A stretch of 64,000 bases of DNA, from NCBI GenBank assembly GCA_045596925.1, contig JAZODH010000058.1, forward strand, positions 1-64,000, in the 5' to 3' direction. The notes below the pieces were generated by a model. It did no database searches. It saw only the letters and a list, made by a program, of their open reading frames with translations, and was not told the origin of the DNA. A program made the position numbers and the translations under genes. Positions 1 to 7,521 of this stretch are shown here, in pieces; position 1 is the first letter of the stretch, and each line of letters starts with the position of its first letter. This DNA comes from SIG710 sp045596925. Lineage in GTDB: Bacteria > Bacillota > Clostridia > Oscillospirales > CAG-272.

Positions 1-1911
1 GGAACCGCCGCCCCAGTAGTTTGCAACGTCGGAAACCGCACCCTTACCGAGAATGTAAAGTGTACCTGTTGCCTCCTCGAAATCGAATACCGCTGTGGGG
101 CCGCAGAAGGGCAGTCCCTCGGGAACCTCAACGTACCACTCGCCAAAGGACTTTTCGCTGGAGTCTCTTACGTTCAGATAGTTCTCTTCACAGAATGCAA
201 CGATCGCATCCGAAGGAGCGTCGAAGTAAAGTGTAGCGGTCTTGGGGCCGGCAGTGATGTTGCCGATATATGCCCAAGAGGAGCTGCCCATGTGGATAGA
301 CTTGATAGCTGTGCCGGTAAAGTTAAGCTTGAAGTTGGACTTTGCACTTGCGAGCATAGCCTGGCCCTCAACCTTTTCCATACCCGTAAGGAAGATAGTC
401 GTAAGGTTGAAGTTATCTTCAAACACACCGGAAGCCTGAGTAATAGCGGACGTCATCTCAATGTCCTTGAGGTTCGTCATACCAAGTGCAAAAGCAGCTG
501 TAAGCTTGTGGATAGAAGGACCGATAACGACGTGCTCGATCTCTTCCTTGTATGCGGACCAACCTGCGCCGTCCTCGCACTGACCCAGCTGACCTACTTC
601 GTTGTAACCGGAGGTTTTCTTTGCAAAGAACTTGAGAGTCTTTGTATCCTGATAGTATGCCCACCAGTTGTCTGTATAGGTGCTCTTCATGGAGCCGTAT
701 GCCGTTGCGCCTTCAGGATCAAACTCTTTCCAAGAGGGAGCCGCGGGAAGCTTTGTTACCTTGGGAGCGGGAGTAGGCTCAGCGCTCATATCGGTAGCTA
801 TAACGTTTGTTATACCTGCCTCTGTGAGAGTAGCGTTAAGAACCTCAATGTCAGCGGCATTTGCACAGCGGATAATACATCCGTGTGCAACACCTGTGAA
901 TGCGTCAGCCGCGATCTTGATAGTGGGGGAAACCGTACCCTTAACGTCGATGCAGCGAAGAAGCGCGCATCCGCCAAGAGCCTTGGCCTCAAATCCCTTA
1001 AGCACTGATCCCTCGGGAACGGTGATCTTAGAAAGGGACTCTGCGTTCTGGAACATGCACTTTGCAAACACGCCTGCATATTCGCCGCCGAACTCGTCGT
1101 CAGCAGCCTGAATAGGAGTAGAACCTGCTGCCCAGCTTGTTCCGTTGTTAACCGCAGGAGTATATTCCGCGTTGGATGCGGACATATTCGTAGGAAGGAT
1201 TACTTCCTTAATAGAAGCACATCCGGAGAACATATATCCGTGATACAAAGCCGCCTTCTGGTCGCCTTGACCGGGTATAACTCTCAGCTTAGTAAAGCCG
1301 GTCATGTCAACCACGCCCTCTTTATAGGAGATGGGGGTGAACTTACCCGTAGCATCCCATTCACCGTGACCCACGGTCTCAAGAGAGGTCATGCCGACGA
1401 AAGCACCCGTATCGGACTTGGTACCGTTTGTGCCGATGGCGTTGGGATTGAGCTTAACGGTCTTTACATGCTTGTATGTCTGAAGAACGTAACCGAGGTT
1501 GTTGAAGGTGGTGCAGGTACGGAACTCTACGTGCTCAACCATCTCGGAGTTCAGGGATGCCCAGTAAACGAGATAATATATCTGTCCGGGCTTGTTTGCC
1601 GTATCCTTTACGAGCCAGTCACCGTAGTTACCTGTGGGGGAGCCTGCGCCGATGAATACCATCGTCTTCGTTTCCTTGTTCAGGTAAGCATTGCCGGCAT
1701 TAACGCGGTAAAGCTCGATGTTCTCGCCGTCCTCGTCGGCTGTGGCTGTGTTTGAGCCGATGTGAACCCAGCCGTTTGCGGGTGTGATGTCGGAGAATTC
1801 AGCAGGAGGTGTGAAGTCTGCCTTCTCTGCGGAAGCAACCAGCGCAAAAGCGGCAACTATTAAAACAACCAGACTGAAAATCACCGCGATCTTCTTAAAG
1901 TTTGTCTTCAT
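1..1911 (-). CDS. BspA-like leucine-rich-repeat secreted protein (3' end outside window)
   Basis: The frame is open from an ATG at 1911 to the left edge (637 codons, no stop), so the C-terminus is missing. A signal peptide is clear: basic start, hydrophobic core and a cleavage site after ALVASA near residue 28. The rest contains BspA/LRR_5-type segments such as TSLETVG, CASIKEVILP and NLTTIFLTGMEKV, which in this family form a solenoid used for surface adhesion. A Shine-Dalgarno AAAGGGAT lies just upstream. It diverges from the GH16 gene across a 368-base gap. The substrate and anchoring mode cannot be seen because the C-terminus is off the window. Confidence 0.8.
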   Translation of the reverse strand, partial: MKTNFKKIAVIFSLVVLIVAAFALVASAEKADFTPPAEFSDITPANGWVHIGSNTATADEDGENIELYRVNAGNAYLNKETKTMVFIGAGSPTGNYGDWLVKDTANKPGQIYYLVYWASLNSEMVEHVEFRTCTTFNNLGYVLQTYKHVKTVKLNPNAIGTNGTKSDTGAFVGMTSLETVGHGEWDATGKFTPISYKEGVVDMTGFTKLRVIPGQGDQKAALYHGYMFSGCASIKEVILPTNMSASNAEYTPAVNNGTSWAAGSTPIQAADDEFGGEYAGVFAKCMFQNAESLSKITVPEGSVLKGFEAKALGGCALLRCIDVKGTVSPTIKIAADAFTGVAHGCIIRCANAADIEVLNATLTEAGITNVIATDMSAEPTPAPKVTKLPAAPSWKEFDPEGATAYGSMKSTYTDNWWAYYQDTKTLKFFAKKTSGYNEVGQLGQCEDGAGWSAYKEEIEHVVIGPSIHKLTAAFALGMTNLKDIEMTSAITQASGVFEDNFNLTTIFLTGMEKVEGQAMLASAKSNFKLNFTGTAIKSIHMGSSSWAYIGNITAGPKTATLYFDAPSDAIVAFCEENYLNVRDSSEKSFGEWYVEVPEGLPFCGPTAVFDFEEATGTLYILGKGAVSDVANYWGGGS

Positions 1912-1942
1912 AGTGTTTATCCCTTTCGTAATGGATTTTTTG

Positions 1943-1964
1943 ACAGAATTACAGATAATTCTGT
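1943..1964 (-). promoter_or_regulatory. 5'-terminal mRNA hairpin or operator
   Basis: A perfect 9-bp inverted repeat (ACAGAATTA / TAATTCTGT, 4-base loop) sits at the predicted first transcribed bases of the BspA-like gene. It could be a 5' mRNA stabiliser or a repressor site; the sequence alone does not decide. Confidence 0.45.
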
Positions 1965-1971
1965 ATAGCTT

Positions 1972-2001
1972 ATTCTACCATTTGCAATATTACTTTGTCA
2001 A
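1972..2001 (-). promoter_or_regulatory. Sigma-A promoter of the BspA-like gene
   Basis: On the minus strand, TTGACA (2001-1996) and TAGAAT (1977-1972) are separated by 18 bases, and a TG dinucleotide one base before the -10 makes it an extended -10. The predicted start near 1965 coincides with a 9-bp hairpin at 1943-1964. Confidence 0.75.
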
Positions 2002-2217
2002 GAGCAAAATACCCGTTTTACATGCTCGAAGAAACGAATTGTAAAATTTAGACAAATGGCGACAACTCATTTTGTACCAATCATTCAAACAATTTATATT
2101 ACGGGGCTTTTTTTCTTATTACCGCCCCGAAATCACACCGTCGCCCCTCAAAAACGGCGTCGGTATAAATTTCGCAAAAAAATTGTTAAGATTTCTAAAT
2201 ACATTTTTCCTTGAGCG

Positions 2218-2226
2218 TGATATACT
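2218..2226 (+). promoter_or_regulatory. Extended -10 promoter of the GH16 gene
   Basis: TG-A-TATACT is an extended -10 element 54 bases before the ATG at 2280. No good -35 hexamer lies 16-18 bases upstream, which fits a TG-dependent or activated promoter. Confidence 0.5.
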
Positions 2227-2279
2227 ATGGTCAAAGGGTAACTCCAAAGTTAAAAAATCATAAATAAGGAGATTTTGGC

Positions 2280-3119
2280 ATGAAAGAGTACATAGTTGAC
2301 GGACACGCCCCCAGTCTTTTGCCCGACGGTTACGACCTTGAGCTGGTATGGAGCGACGAGTTTGACGGAAAAGAGCTTGACCGCACAAAATGGGACTACC
2401 GTATGCACATGATGAACCGCCGCCACTACGCCTGGAGCGAAAGCGGAGTTGAGCTTGACGGCAAAGGCAACGCGGTGTTCAGAATTTTCGAGGAGGACGG
2501 ACGAATAGTTTCCTCACAGCTTCAAACAGGCTACAATTACATGGATGCACCCATAAAAGAGACCCACTGCTTCGGAGATGACGATCTCCAATGGAATATC
2601 GGCAAGCTCCGCGACAGTCTTTACACCAAGAAATACGGCTATTTCGAGTGCCGCTGCAGACTTCAGCAGATGGAAGGCTGGTGGAGCGCGTTCTGGGTAC
2701 AGTCCCCCATCATCGGAGCATCCAATAACCCTGCCATGACGGGAACCGAGCTTGATATTATGGAATCCTTCCACCCCGGCGAGGTGACTCCCCACAACGC
2801 GATCACAGGCGGCTACGGACAGGATCTCGTTCAAGTGAGAGTCGGAGGAAAGCTGGGCGACAAGGCTCTGGACAAGGAGGTCTTCCACACCTTCGGAATG
2901 CTCTGGGACGAGAACGGATACACCTTCTACGTTGACGGCGAGGAAGACGGTCACATTGATCAGTACGTCTCTCACATACCCGAGTTCATTCTGATCACCA
3001 CTGAGGTAAACGGATACAGAAAGGAAGGTAAGAACTACCGCCCCGCGGCTCTTGATGCCGCCCGCGCGGGAGACACTTTCCTTGTTGACTACGTCAGAGT
3101 TTTTGACATTAAGAAATAA
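2280..3119 (+). CDS. Glycoside hydrolase family 16 protein
   Basis: 279 aa. The GH16 signature ExDxxE is visible as ELDIME, with E157 as nucleophile, D159 and acid/base E162, followed by SFHPG. The flanking aromatic motifs (GWWSAFWVQS before, FHTFGMLW after) fit the beta-jelly-roll fold of this family, which cleaves beta-1,3/1,4-glucans, laminarin, agars or similar galactans. No signal peptide is present, so the enzyme is predicted to be cytoplasmic, unusual for the family. The start is supported by AAGGAG nine bases upstream. It is a single gene with its own terminator, and the substrate cannot be assigned. Confidence 0.85.
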   Translation: MKEYIVDGHAPSLLPDGYDLELVWSDEFDGKELDRTKWDYRMHMMNRRHYAWSESGVELDGKGNAVFRIFEEDGRIVSSQLQTGYNYMDAPIKETHCFGDDDLQWNIGKLRDSLYTKKYGYFECRCRLQQMEGWWSAFWVQSPIIGASNNPAMTGTELDIMESFHPGEVTPHNAITGGYGQDLVQVRVGGKLGDKALDKEVFHTFGMLWDENGYTFYVDGEEDGHIDQYVSHIPEFILITTEVNGYRKEGKNYRPAALDAARAGDTFLVDYVRVFDIKK

Positions 3120-3144
3120 TATGCGGCGAGCATTTCTCGTACGC

Positions 3145-3175
3145 AAAAAACGACGGCGATCTGCCGTCGTTTTTA
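3145..3175 (+). terminator. Rho-independent terminator after the GH16 gene
   Basis: Stem CGACGGC / GCCGTCG with a 5-base loop, extended by A-T pairs and followed by a T run; the symmetric A and T tracts could also stop leftward transcription. Confidence 0.85.
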
Positions 3176-3187
3176 TTTTGCCCTGTA

Positions 3188-3216
3188 GCATAAACTCAGC
3201 CTGTCCCTCATAGATT
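3188..3216 (+). promoter_or_regulatory. Putative sigma-E (mother-cell) promoter of spoIIIA
   Basis: GCATAAA (3188-3194), 14 bases, then CATAGATT (3209-3216). This matches the Bacillus sigma-E consensus (KMATATT, 14-15 bases, CATACANT) at 5 of 7 and 7 of 8 positions. In B. subtilis spoIIIA is a sigma-E operon, which supports the call. Confidence 0.6.
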
Positions 3217-3248
3217 TATCGTGAAAGAAAAAAGAAAGGCGGAACAAG

Positions 3249-4151
3249 ATGATCACGGACAACAGAAAAAGCGAAACAGCACTTCCAAAATACCTGAAAA
3301 CCGTGCTCCCAGAGGCTGTTTTGGGCGAGATCGGGGAGCTGATCGGTCAGACCCCGGACAGACTCGAGGAGATCAGACTCAGAGTGGACAGATTTACCGA
3401 ATACAAGACAAGCTCAAGATCCCTGCGCGGCAAATACGTACCCGACCGCGCCGCAATGGAGGAGATACTGTTCGAGCTTTGCGGCGGCTCGGTCTACGCC
3501 CACGGGGAGACCCTTTGCCAAGGCTACATTCGGGGAGAAGATGGGGTCAGAGTGGGCGTGGTCGGACACGCTGTCTGCCAAGGGCAGGCGATAACGGCAC
3601 TCCAAAACGTCACCTCGCTTAATATTCGTCTGCCCGTAAAGCTCCTTCGGCTCAGCGGGGTCGGCACGCCCTACCCCGAGCTTGCGGAGGCGGCCGCAGG
3701 AGGACTGCTTATCTGTTCTCCGCCCGGCGTGGGCAAGACCACCGCTCTCCGCTACACGGCTCGGGCGCTGGCAGGCACAGGGCACCGAGTGGCGGTAATC
3801 GACAGCCGCGGTGAGCTTGCTTTCGGTCTTGAAGCCCCCGGACTCTCGGCAGATATTCTGGACGGATACCCCAGGGCAACTGGGATCGAGATCGCCATTC
3901 GCACCATGTGCCCCGACTTTATCGTCTGCGACGAGATCGGAAACGAAGAGGAGTGCTCCGCGCTTCTTGGAGCGGTGGGAGCAGGAGTATCCGTCCTGGC
4001 AACCGCCCACGCGTCAAGCCCCGACAGCGCCCTGAAAAGACCGGGTATCGTCGAGCTTTGCCGACACGGCGTTTTCTCATCCGTCGCCTTTCTCAGCCGA
4101 AGCGGAAACGAGCGATGCAAATGCACTCTGAGCGGAGTGAGCCTTTCGTGA
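3249..4151 (+). CDS. spoIIIAA: Stage III sporulation protein AA, ATPase
   Basis: 300 aa, usual size for SpoIIIAA. It is an AAA/VirB11-type ATPase of the SpoIIIA-SpoIIQ channel between mother cell and forespore. A Walker A motif (PPGVGKTT) lies near residue 160, with a Walker B-like IVCDEIGNEEE and an HASS segment further on. No membrane segment is seen, consistent with a cytoplasmic ATPase on the mother-cell side. AAAGGCGG precedes the ATG. It is the first gene of the operon; its TGA overlaps the GTG start of spoIIIAB, implying coupled translation. Confidence 0.93.
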   Translation: MITDNRKSETALPKYLKTVLPEAVLGEIGELIGQTPDRLEEIRLRVDRFTEYKTSSRSLRGKYVPDRAAMEEILFELCGGSVYAHGETLCQGYIRGEDGVRVGVVGHAVCQGQAITALQNVTSLNIRLPVKLLRLSGVGTPYPELAEAAAGGLLICSPPGVGKTTALRYTARALAGTGHRVAVIDSRGELAFGLEAPGLSADILDGYPRATGIEIAIRTMCPDFIVCDEIGNEEECSALLGAVGAGVSVLATAHASSPDSALKRPGIVELCRHGVFSSVAFLSRSGNERCKCTLSGVSLS

Positions 4152-4624
4152 TACTGAAGATCATGGGCTGTTTTGTGGCGGTATCCGCCTCGATCATAGC
4201 GGCGGGGGCTATCGTGTCGGCAGAGAAGCGCAGGGTGGCTCAGCTTCTGGCCTTTGCGTCTCTCACCGAGCGCCTGGGGCGGCAAATAGAGAATTTCAGC
4301 ACCCCAGTTCCCGAAATTCTGAAAAGCACAGACCCCGCACTGCTGCACGCCTGCGGGTCGTCAGCCCCCGATACCGAGAGCTTTGTCAGGTTCCTTGACA
4401 GCTGCGATTTAGCTGTAAATGAGGAAGAAAAAAGAACGCTTTTCACCTTTGCCGCCGAGCTCGGCAGACGGTTTCGGAGCGAGCAGGTAAAGTCCTGCGC
4501 CCTCTGCTCGGAGCAGCTGTCTCAGTTTGCAAACGACGCGCAGATCTTGTTCCCCAAGAAGAGAAAAATGACCTACACTCTGCTTATCTGCTCGGCGTTG
4601 GCGCTGGTCATCATTCTTATATGA
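4148..4624 (+). CDS. spoIIIAB: Stage III sporulation protein AB
   Basis: 158 aa with a GTG start overlapping the spoIIIAA stop (GTGA) and preceded by GGAGTG. An upstream reading-frame extension lies inside spoIIIAA and is rejected. The protein has an N-terminal membrane helix (about 5-22), a central soluble alpha-helical part and a C-terminal hydrophobic helix (about 142-157), as known for SpoIIIAB, a GspF-like part of the A-Q channel. An in-frame ATG five codons later is an alternative start. Confidence 0.88.
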   Translation: MILKIMGCFVAVSASIIAAGAIVSAEKRRVAQLLAFASLTERLGRQIENFSTPVPEILKSTDPALLHACGSSAPDTESFVRFLDSCDLAVNEEEKRTLFTFAAELGRRFRSEQVKSCALCSEQLSQFANDAQILFPKKRKMTYTLLICSALALVIILI

Positions 4625-4660
4625 CACCAAATTCAGCGAAAGGACGTCGGCGTTAGACTT

Positions 4661-4855
4661 ATGGACGTATCACTTGTTTTAAAGGTCGCCGGCATGGGCA
4701 TTTTAGTGTCGGTGGCAGTGCAGATACTGAGCAAAAACGGCAGAGACGAGCAGGCAACGCTGGTGACGGTGGCAGGCATCATCGTGGTACTGCTGATGCT
4801 GGTGGGGGAGATGGGCAACCTCTTTCAGACGGTCAGAGGGGTTTTCGGACTGTGA
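4661..4855 (+). CDS. spoIIIAC: Stage III sporulation protein AC
   Basis: 64 aa, two hydrophobic helices (about 3-24 and 33-52), the size and layout expected for SpoIIIAC, a small membrane component of the mother-cell channel. The best Shine-Dalgarno (AAAGGAC) is farther from the ATG than usual, about 17 bases, but no better in-frame start lies between. Its stop overlaps the GTG of spoIIIAD. Confidence 0.88.
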   Translation: MDVSLVLKVAGMGILVSVAVQILSKNGRDEQATLVTVAGIIVVLLMLVGEMGNLFQTVRGVFGL

Positions 4856-5244
4856 GCGGACTTCTCTTCAAGACCTGCGGAATCGCCATCGTCAGCCTCG
4901 CTCTGCTCCTGACTCTCAAGGGGCTGAAGAGCGACACGGCCATGTTCGTGCGGGCGATAATCTCGGTGTCGGCAGTGGCGGCGGTGGTGGGAGCACTCTC
5001 CCCTGCCCTGACCTTCGCACGCACTCAGCTGGACGCCTCGGGGAGCACGGGCTACGGCGAGACCATGCTCAAGGCTCTGGGCATCACCTATCTGACCTTC
5101 ATCTGCTCGGCAGTGTGTCGGGATTGCGGAGAGACCTCGGTGGCGTCGGGGGTGGAAGCGGTGGGAAAGGCCGAGCTGATACTGCTGTCACTTCCCTTTC
5201 TGAGGCAGATATTGCAGGTGATTGGAGAGCTTCTCGGTGCGTAG
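4852..5244 (+). CDS. spoIIIAD: Stage III sporulation protein AD
   Basis: 130 aa, GTG start overlapping the spoIIIAC stop (GTGA). The protein is almost entirely hydrophobic, with four likely membrane helices, as in the SpoIIIAC/AD family. Sequence such as GITYLTFICSAVCRDCGE is family-like. It acts with SpoIIIAC and AE in the mother-cell membrane. The 3' end overlaps the start of spoIIIAE by 8 bases. Confidence 0.88.
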   Translation: MSGLLFKTCGIAIVSLALLLTLKGLKSDTAMFVRAIISVSAVAAVVGALSPALTFARTQLDASGSTGYGETMLKALGITYLTFICSAVCRDCGETSVASGVEAVGKAELILLSLPFLRQILQVIGELLGA

Positions 5245-6358
5245 ATCTATAGCCCTCTTTTCCGTCGTCGCCCTGCTTTTTCTCCTGGCGATTCCCTGCT
5301 CTGCCACCGAATATTCCGACGAATTCGACCTGTACCGGTCGGGAGTTCCCGACGGGGTCACAGATGGTCTTCCGGACGGGCTTTTATCCCCGGACCCCGA
5401 GGAATCGGGAGAAGCGGCACGTCAGGCACTCAGCGCTCAAAGCATCATCTCTCTCATCAAAAAAGCCCTTATGTCAAGTCTGCCGTCGGCAAAAAAGCTT
5501 CTTCTGCAAAACCTCGCTCTTCTCGTGGGCATTGCCCTCTTTCGATTACTCTCGGAAAATTTCGGCAGCGAGGGTGCGGGAGACGGAGCGACCTTCTGCA
5601 CAAACGCCATGCTGTTACTCTCGATCCTCACTCCGCAGCTGACGGCGGCGCAGGCAGTGGGGGATTTTCTCAAAAGGCTCTGCACCTTAGTCAATTCCAT
5701 GATCCCCATGGTAGGCGTTCTTCTGGCATCGGGCGGAAACGTGACGGCGGCGGTCAGCGAGACCTCCATGCTGGGGATCTTCATTATTTTCTGCGAAAAT
5801 TTCTGTTATCTGACCCTTTTCCCCGTGCTTTCGGGATGTGCCGCCTTTGCCGCCGCGTCAGCATTTTCCGACCGCACGGGACTTGACGGGGTCGCAAAGG
5901 GCATAAAAAAGATTTTTACCTTTCTTTTGGGGCTAATGGCGCTGATAATCTCCGCCGTCATGTCGGGGCAGACTCTCCTTTCGGCAAAGGCGGATTCCGT
6001 GGCGTCAAGAACCGCCAAATTCGCCGCAGGAACATTTATTCCCGTAGTGGGCGGCACGGTGGGCGAGGCCCTGCGGACCGTGTCGGCGGGGGTCGAATAT
6101 CTCCGCTCATCGGTAGGGATAGGTGCAATAATCATCATTTGCGCCCTGCTCTTACCCACCCTCCTTTCCCTTGTTCTGGGGCGGATCTCTCTATCTCTCT
6201 GCTCGTCCTGCGCCTCGTTTCTGGGACTCTCCAAGGAAGCCTCGATCTTAAGCGACTCCACAGGCTTTTACGGGTATCTTATCGCCGTCTGCTCTATCTG
6301 CTCGGTGCTGGTCATATACGCGCTGGTGCTTTTTGTGAGAATATCGGCGGCTGTCTGA
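5237..6358 (+). CDS. spoIIIAE: Stage III sporulation protein AE
   Basis: 373 aa polytopic membrane protein. I prefer the GTG at 5237 over the TTG at 5222: GGAGAG ends 6 bases before the GTG, and translation then opens with a textbook signal peptide (RRSIALFSVVALLFLLAIPCSA). After a short extracytoplasmic segment, about eight hydrophobic helices follow, the layout of SpoIIIAE, the large membrane core of the mother-cell channel. Stop and next start (spoIIIAF, 6369) are 10 bases apart. Confidence 0.9.
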   Translation: MRRSIALFSVVALLFLLAIPCSATEYSDEFDLYRSGVPDGVTDGLPDGLLSPDPEESGEAARQALSAQSIISLIKKALMSSLPSAKKLLLQNLALLVGIALFRLLSENFGSEGAGDGATFCTNAMLLLSILTPQLTAAQAVGDFLKRLCTLVNSMIPMVGVLLASGGNVTAAVSETSMLGIFIIFCENFCYLTLFPVLSGCAAFAAASAFSDRTGLDGVAKGIKKIFTFLLGLMALIISAVMSGQTLLSAKADSVASRTAKFAAGTFIPVVGGTVGEALRTVSAGVEYLRSSVGIGAIIIICALLLPTLLSLVLGRISLSLCSSCASFLGLSKEASILSDSTGFYGYLIAVCSICSVLVIYALVLFVRISAAV

Positions 6359-6368
6359 AAGGAAGAAA

Positions 6369-6866
6369 ATGAAGCATTACCTCTATTCCATTGTTACCGT
6401 TTCGGTGGCGTCCTCGCTTTTCCGCGCCCTTTGTCCGGGCAACGGGTCACTGAAAAAATATTTTTCCTTTCTCACCTCGGCGGTGCTTCTTTGCGCAACG
6501 GTACTCCCCATCTCATCTCTCGTGGACGGGATACGGGCAGGCGCGGGACTTTTTTCAAGCACCGTACAGACCGAACCGCAGGATTTTCAAGCGGTCTGGG
6601 CAGAGCATCTGTCAGACAAAACGAAGGAGGAGACCGATCGCGCCGTTAAAGTCCACATATGCGAAAAATTCGGCATCTCGGAAAAGAACGTATCGGTAGA
6701 CTGCTCGTTTTCGGAGGAGGACGGCGGCTTGCGCCTGACGGCTATTGATATTACCCTGCACTCGGGCGCTCTGCTGAAAAATCCGAGACAGATAGAAAGC
6801 TACGCAGAGGAGATCTTCGGCATTCCCTGCAATGTAACCGACGGTCGTCTGCTTCCGTCGGAATAA
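6369..6866 (+). CDS. spoIIIAF: Stage III sporulation protein AF
   Basis: 165 aa. Two hydrophobic helices near the N-terminus (about 5-22 and 30-50) anchor a soluble C-terminal domain exposed to the intermembrane space. The C-terminal domain with conserved spacing ending LPSE fits SpoIIIAF, whose soluble part has a ring-building fold. It is followed after 51 bases by spoIIIAH; no room is left for spoIIIAG. Confidence 0.88.
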   Translation: MKHYLYSIVTVSVASSLFRALCPGNGSLKKYFSFLTSAVLLCATVLPISSLVDGIRAGAGLFSSTVQTEPQDFQAVWAEHLSDKTKEETDRAVKVHICEKFGISEKNVSVDCSFSEEDGGLRLTAIDITLHSGALLKNPRQIESYAEEIFGIPCNVTDGRLLPSE

Positions 6867-6917
6867 TAATAGGATCGCGCGCATAATATTTAACAAATCA
6901 TTTTTTCGGAGGCAAAT

Positions 6918-7487
6918 ATGGAAATCAAGAAAGTATGGGAAAAAACCAAGAATTTCTTCAAAAAGATCGAGAAAAAGAATTTTATTATTGCAGGCTCGGT
7001 GCTGGCGGTGGGAGTCGCCGTAACTCTTGCCTGGGTCATGACCGACAACGCCGCCGACGGGGGCTTTGACTATTCCCAAAGCTCGGGCATGATCTCCCAG
7101 AACGTACAGGCAGGCAATACAGACCAAAAGGAAGATTCTCAATCGGATTATTTCACCGTCTCCCAGGCGAATCGCACAAGAGCACGCGAGGAGGCTATGG
7201 CTGTGCTCTCAAGCGTAGTTGAAAGCGAGAGTGCCGACCAGACCGCAAAGGATAAGGCGGCAGAGGAGATCGCACAGATCGCCCGCGACATCGAAAACGA
7301 ATCGAACATTGAATCCCTCGTGATCTCAAAAGGCTTTGACGCCTGTGTGGCGGTAGTCAGCGGCGGCACGGCAAGCATCGTGGTGGACAGCGATTCGCTG
7401 ATCGACAGCCAGCTCTCTCAGATAAACGAGATCGTTTACGAGTACACGGGAATCCTCCCCGAAAACATCAAGATAATCCACAAATAA
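6918..7487 (+). CDS. spoIIIAH: Stage III sporulation protein AH
   Basis: 189 aa with a single membrane helix (about 22-41) and a C-terminal domain (about 95-189) in which R-x-x-A-R-E-E-A-M, SKGFDACVAVVSG and ASIVVDSDSL match the SpoIIIAH ring-building domain that binds SpoIIQ. The helix-rich linker before the beta segment excludes SpoIIIAG, which lacks it. A good AGGAGG-like site (CGGAGGC) precedes the ATG. It closes the operon in front of a bidirectional terminator. SpoIIIAG, normally encoded just upstream, is absent. Confidence 0.85.
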   Translation: MEIKKVWEKTKNFFKKIEKKNFIIAGSVLAVGVAVTLAWVMTDNAADGGFDYSQSSGMISQNVQAGNTDQKEDSQSDYFTVSQANRTRAREEAMAVLSSVVESESADQTAKDKAAEEIAQIARDIENESNIESLVISKGFDACVAVVSGGTASIVVDSDSLIDSQLSQINEIVYEYTGILPENIKIIHK

Positions 7488-7521
7488 AATAACGGCGAGC
7501 CTGCGGGCTCGCCGTTATTTT
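7486..7521. terminator. Bidirectional terminator between spoIIIAH and addA
   Basis: Perfect 15-bp stem (7486-7500 with 7507-7521), 6-base loop, with A tract on one side and T tract on the other. It can serve both convergent operons; it overlaps the last two bases of addA. Confidence 0.9.

Larger units (their letters stand above)
1912..2279. other. Divergent intergenic region (368 bases)
   Basis: AT-rich spacer between two divergent genes. It holds the BspA-like promoter and leader hairpin on the left and the extended -10 of the GH16 gene on the right. No ORF, tRNA or other repeat was recognised between about 2010 and 2200. Confidence 0.6.

Noticed and set aside
292..1008. A 238-codon plus-strand frame
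   Set aside because: It is antisense to the BspA-like gene and shows no recognisable domain or ribosome site.
6918..7487. Reading this gene as spoIIIAG
   Set aside because: The C-terminal domain has the helix-rich segment and SKGFDACV pattern of SpoIIIAH; SpoIIIAG motifs are absent.
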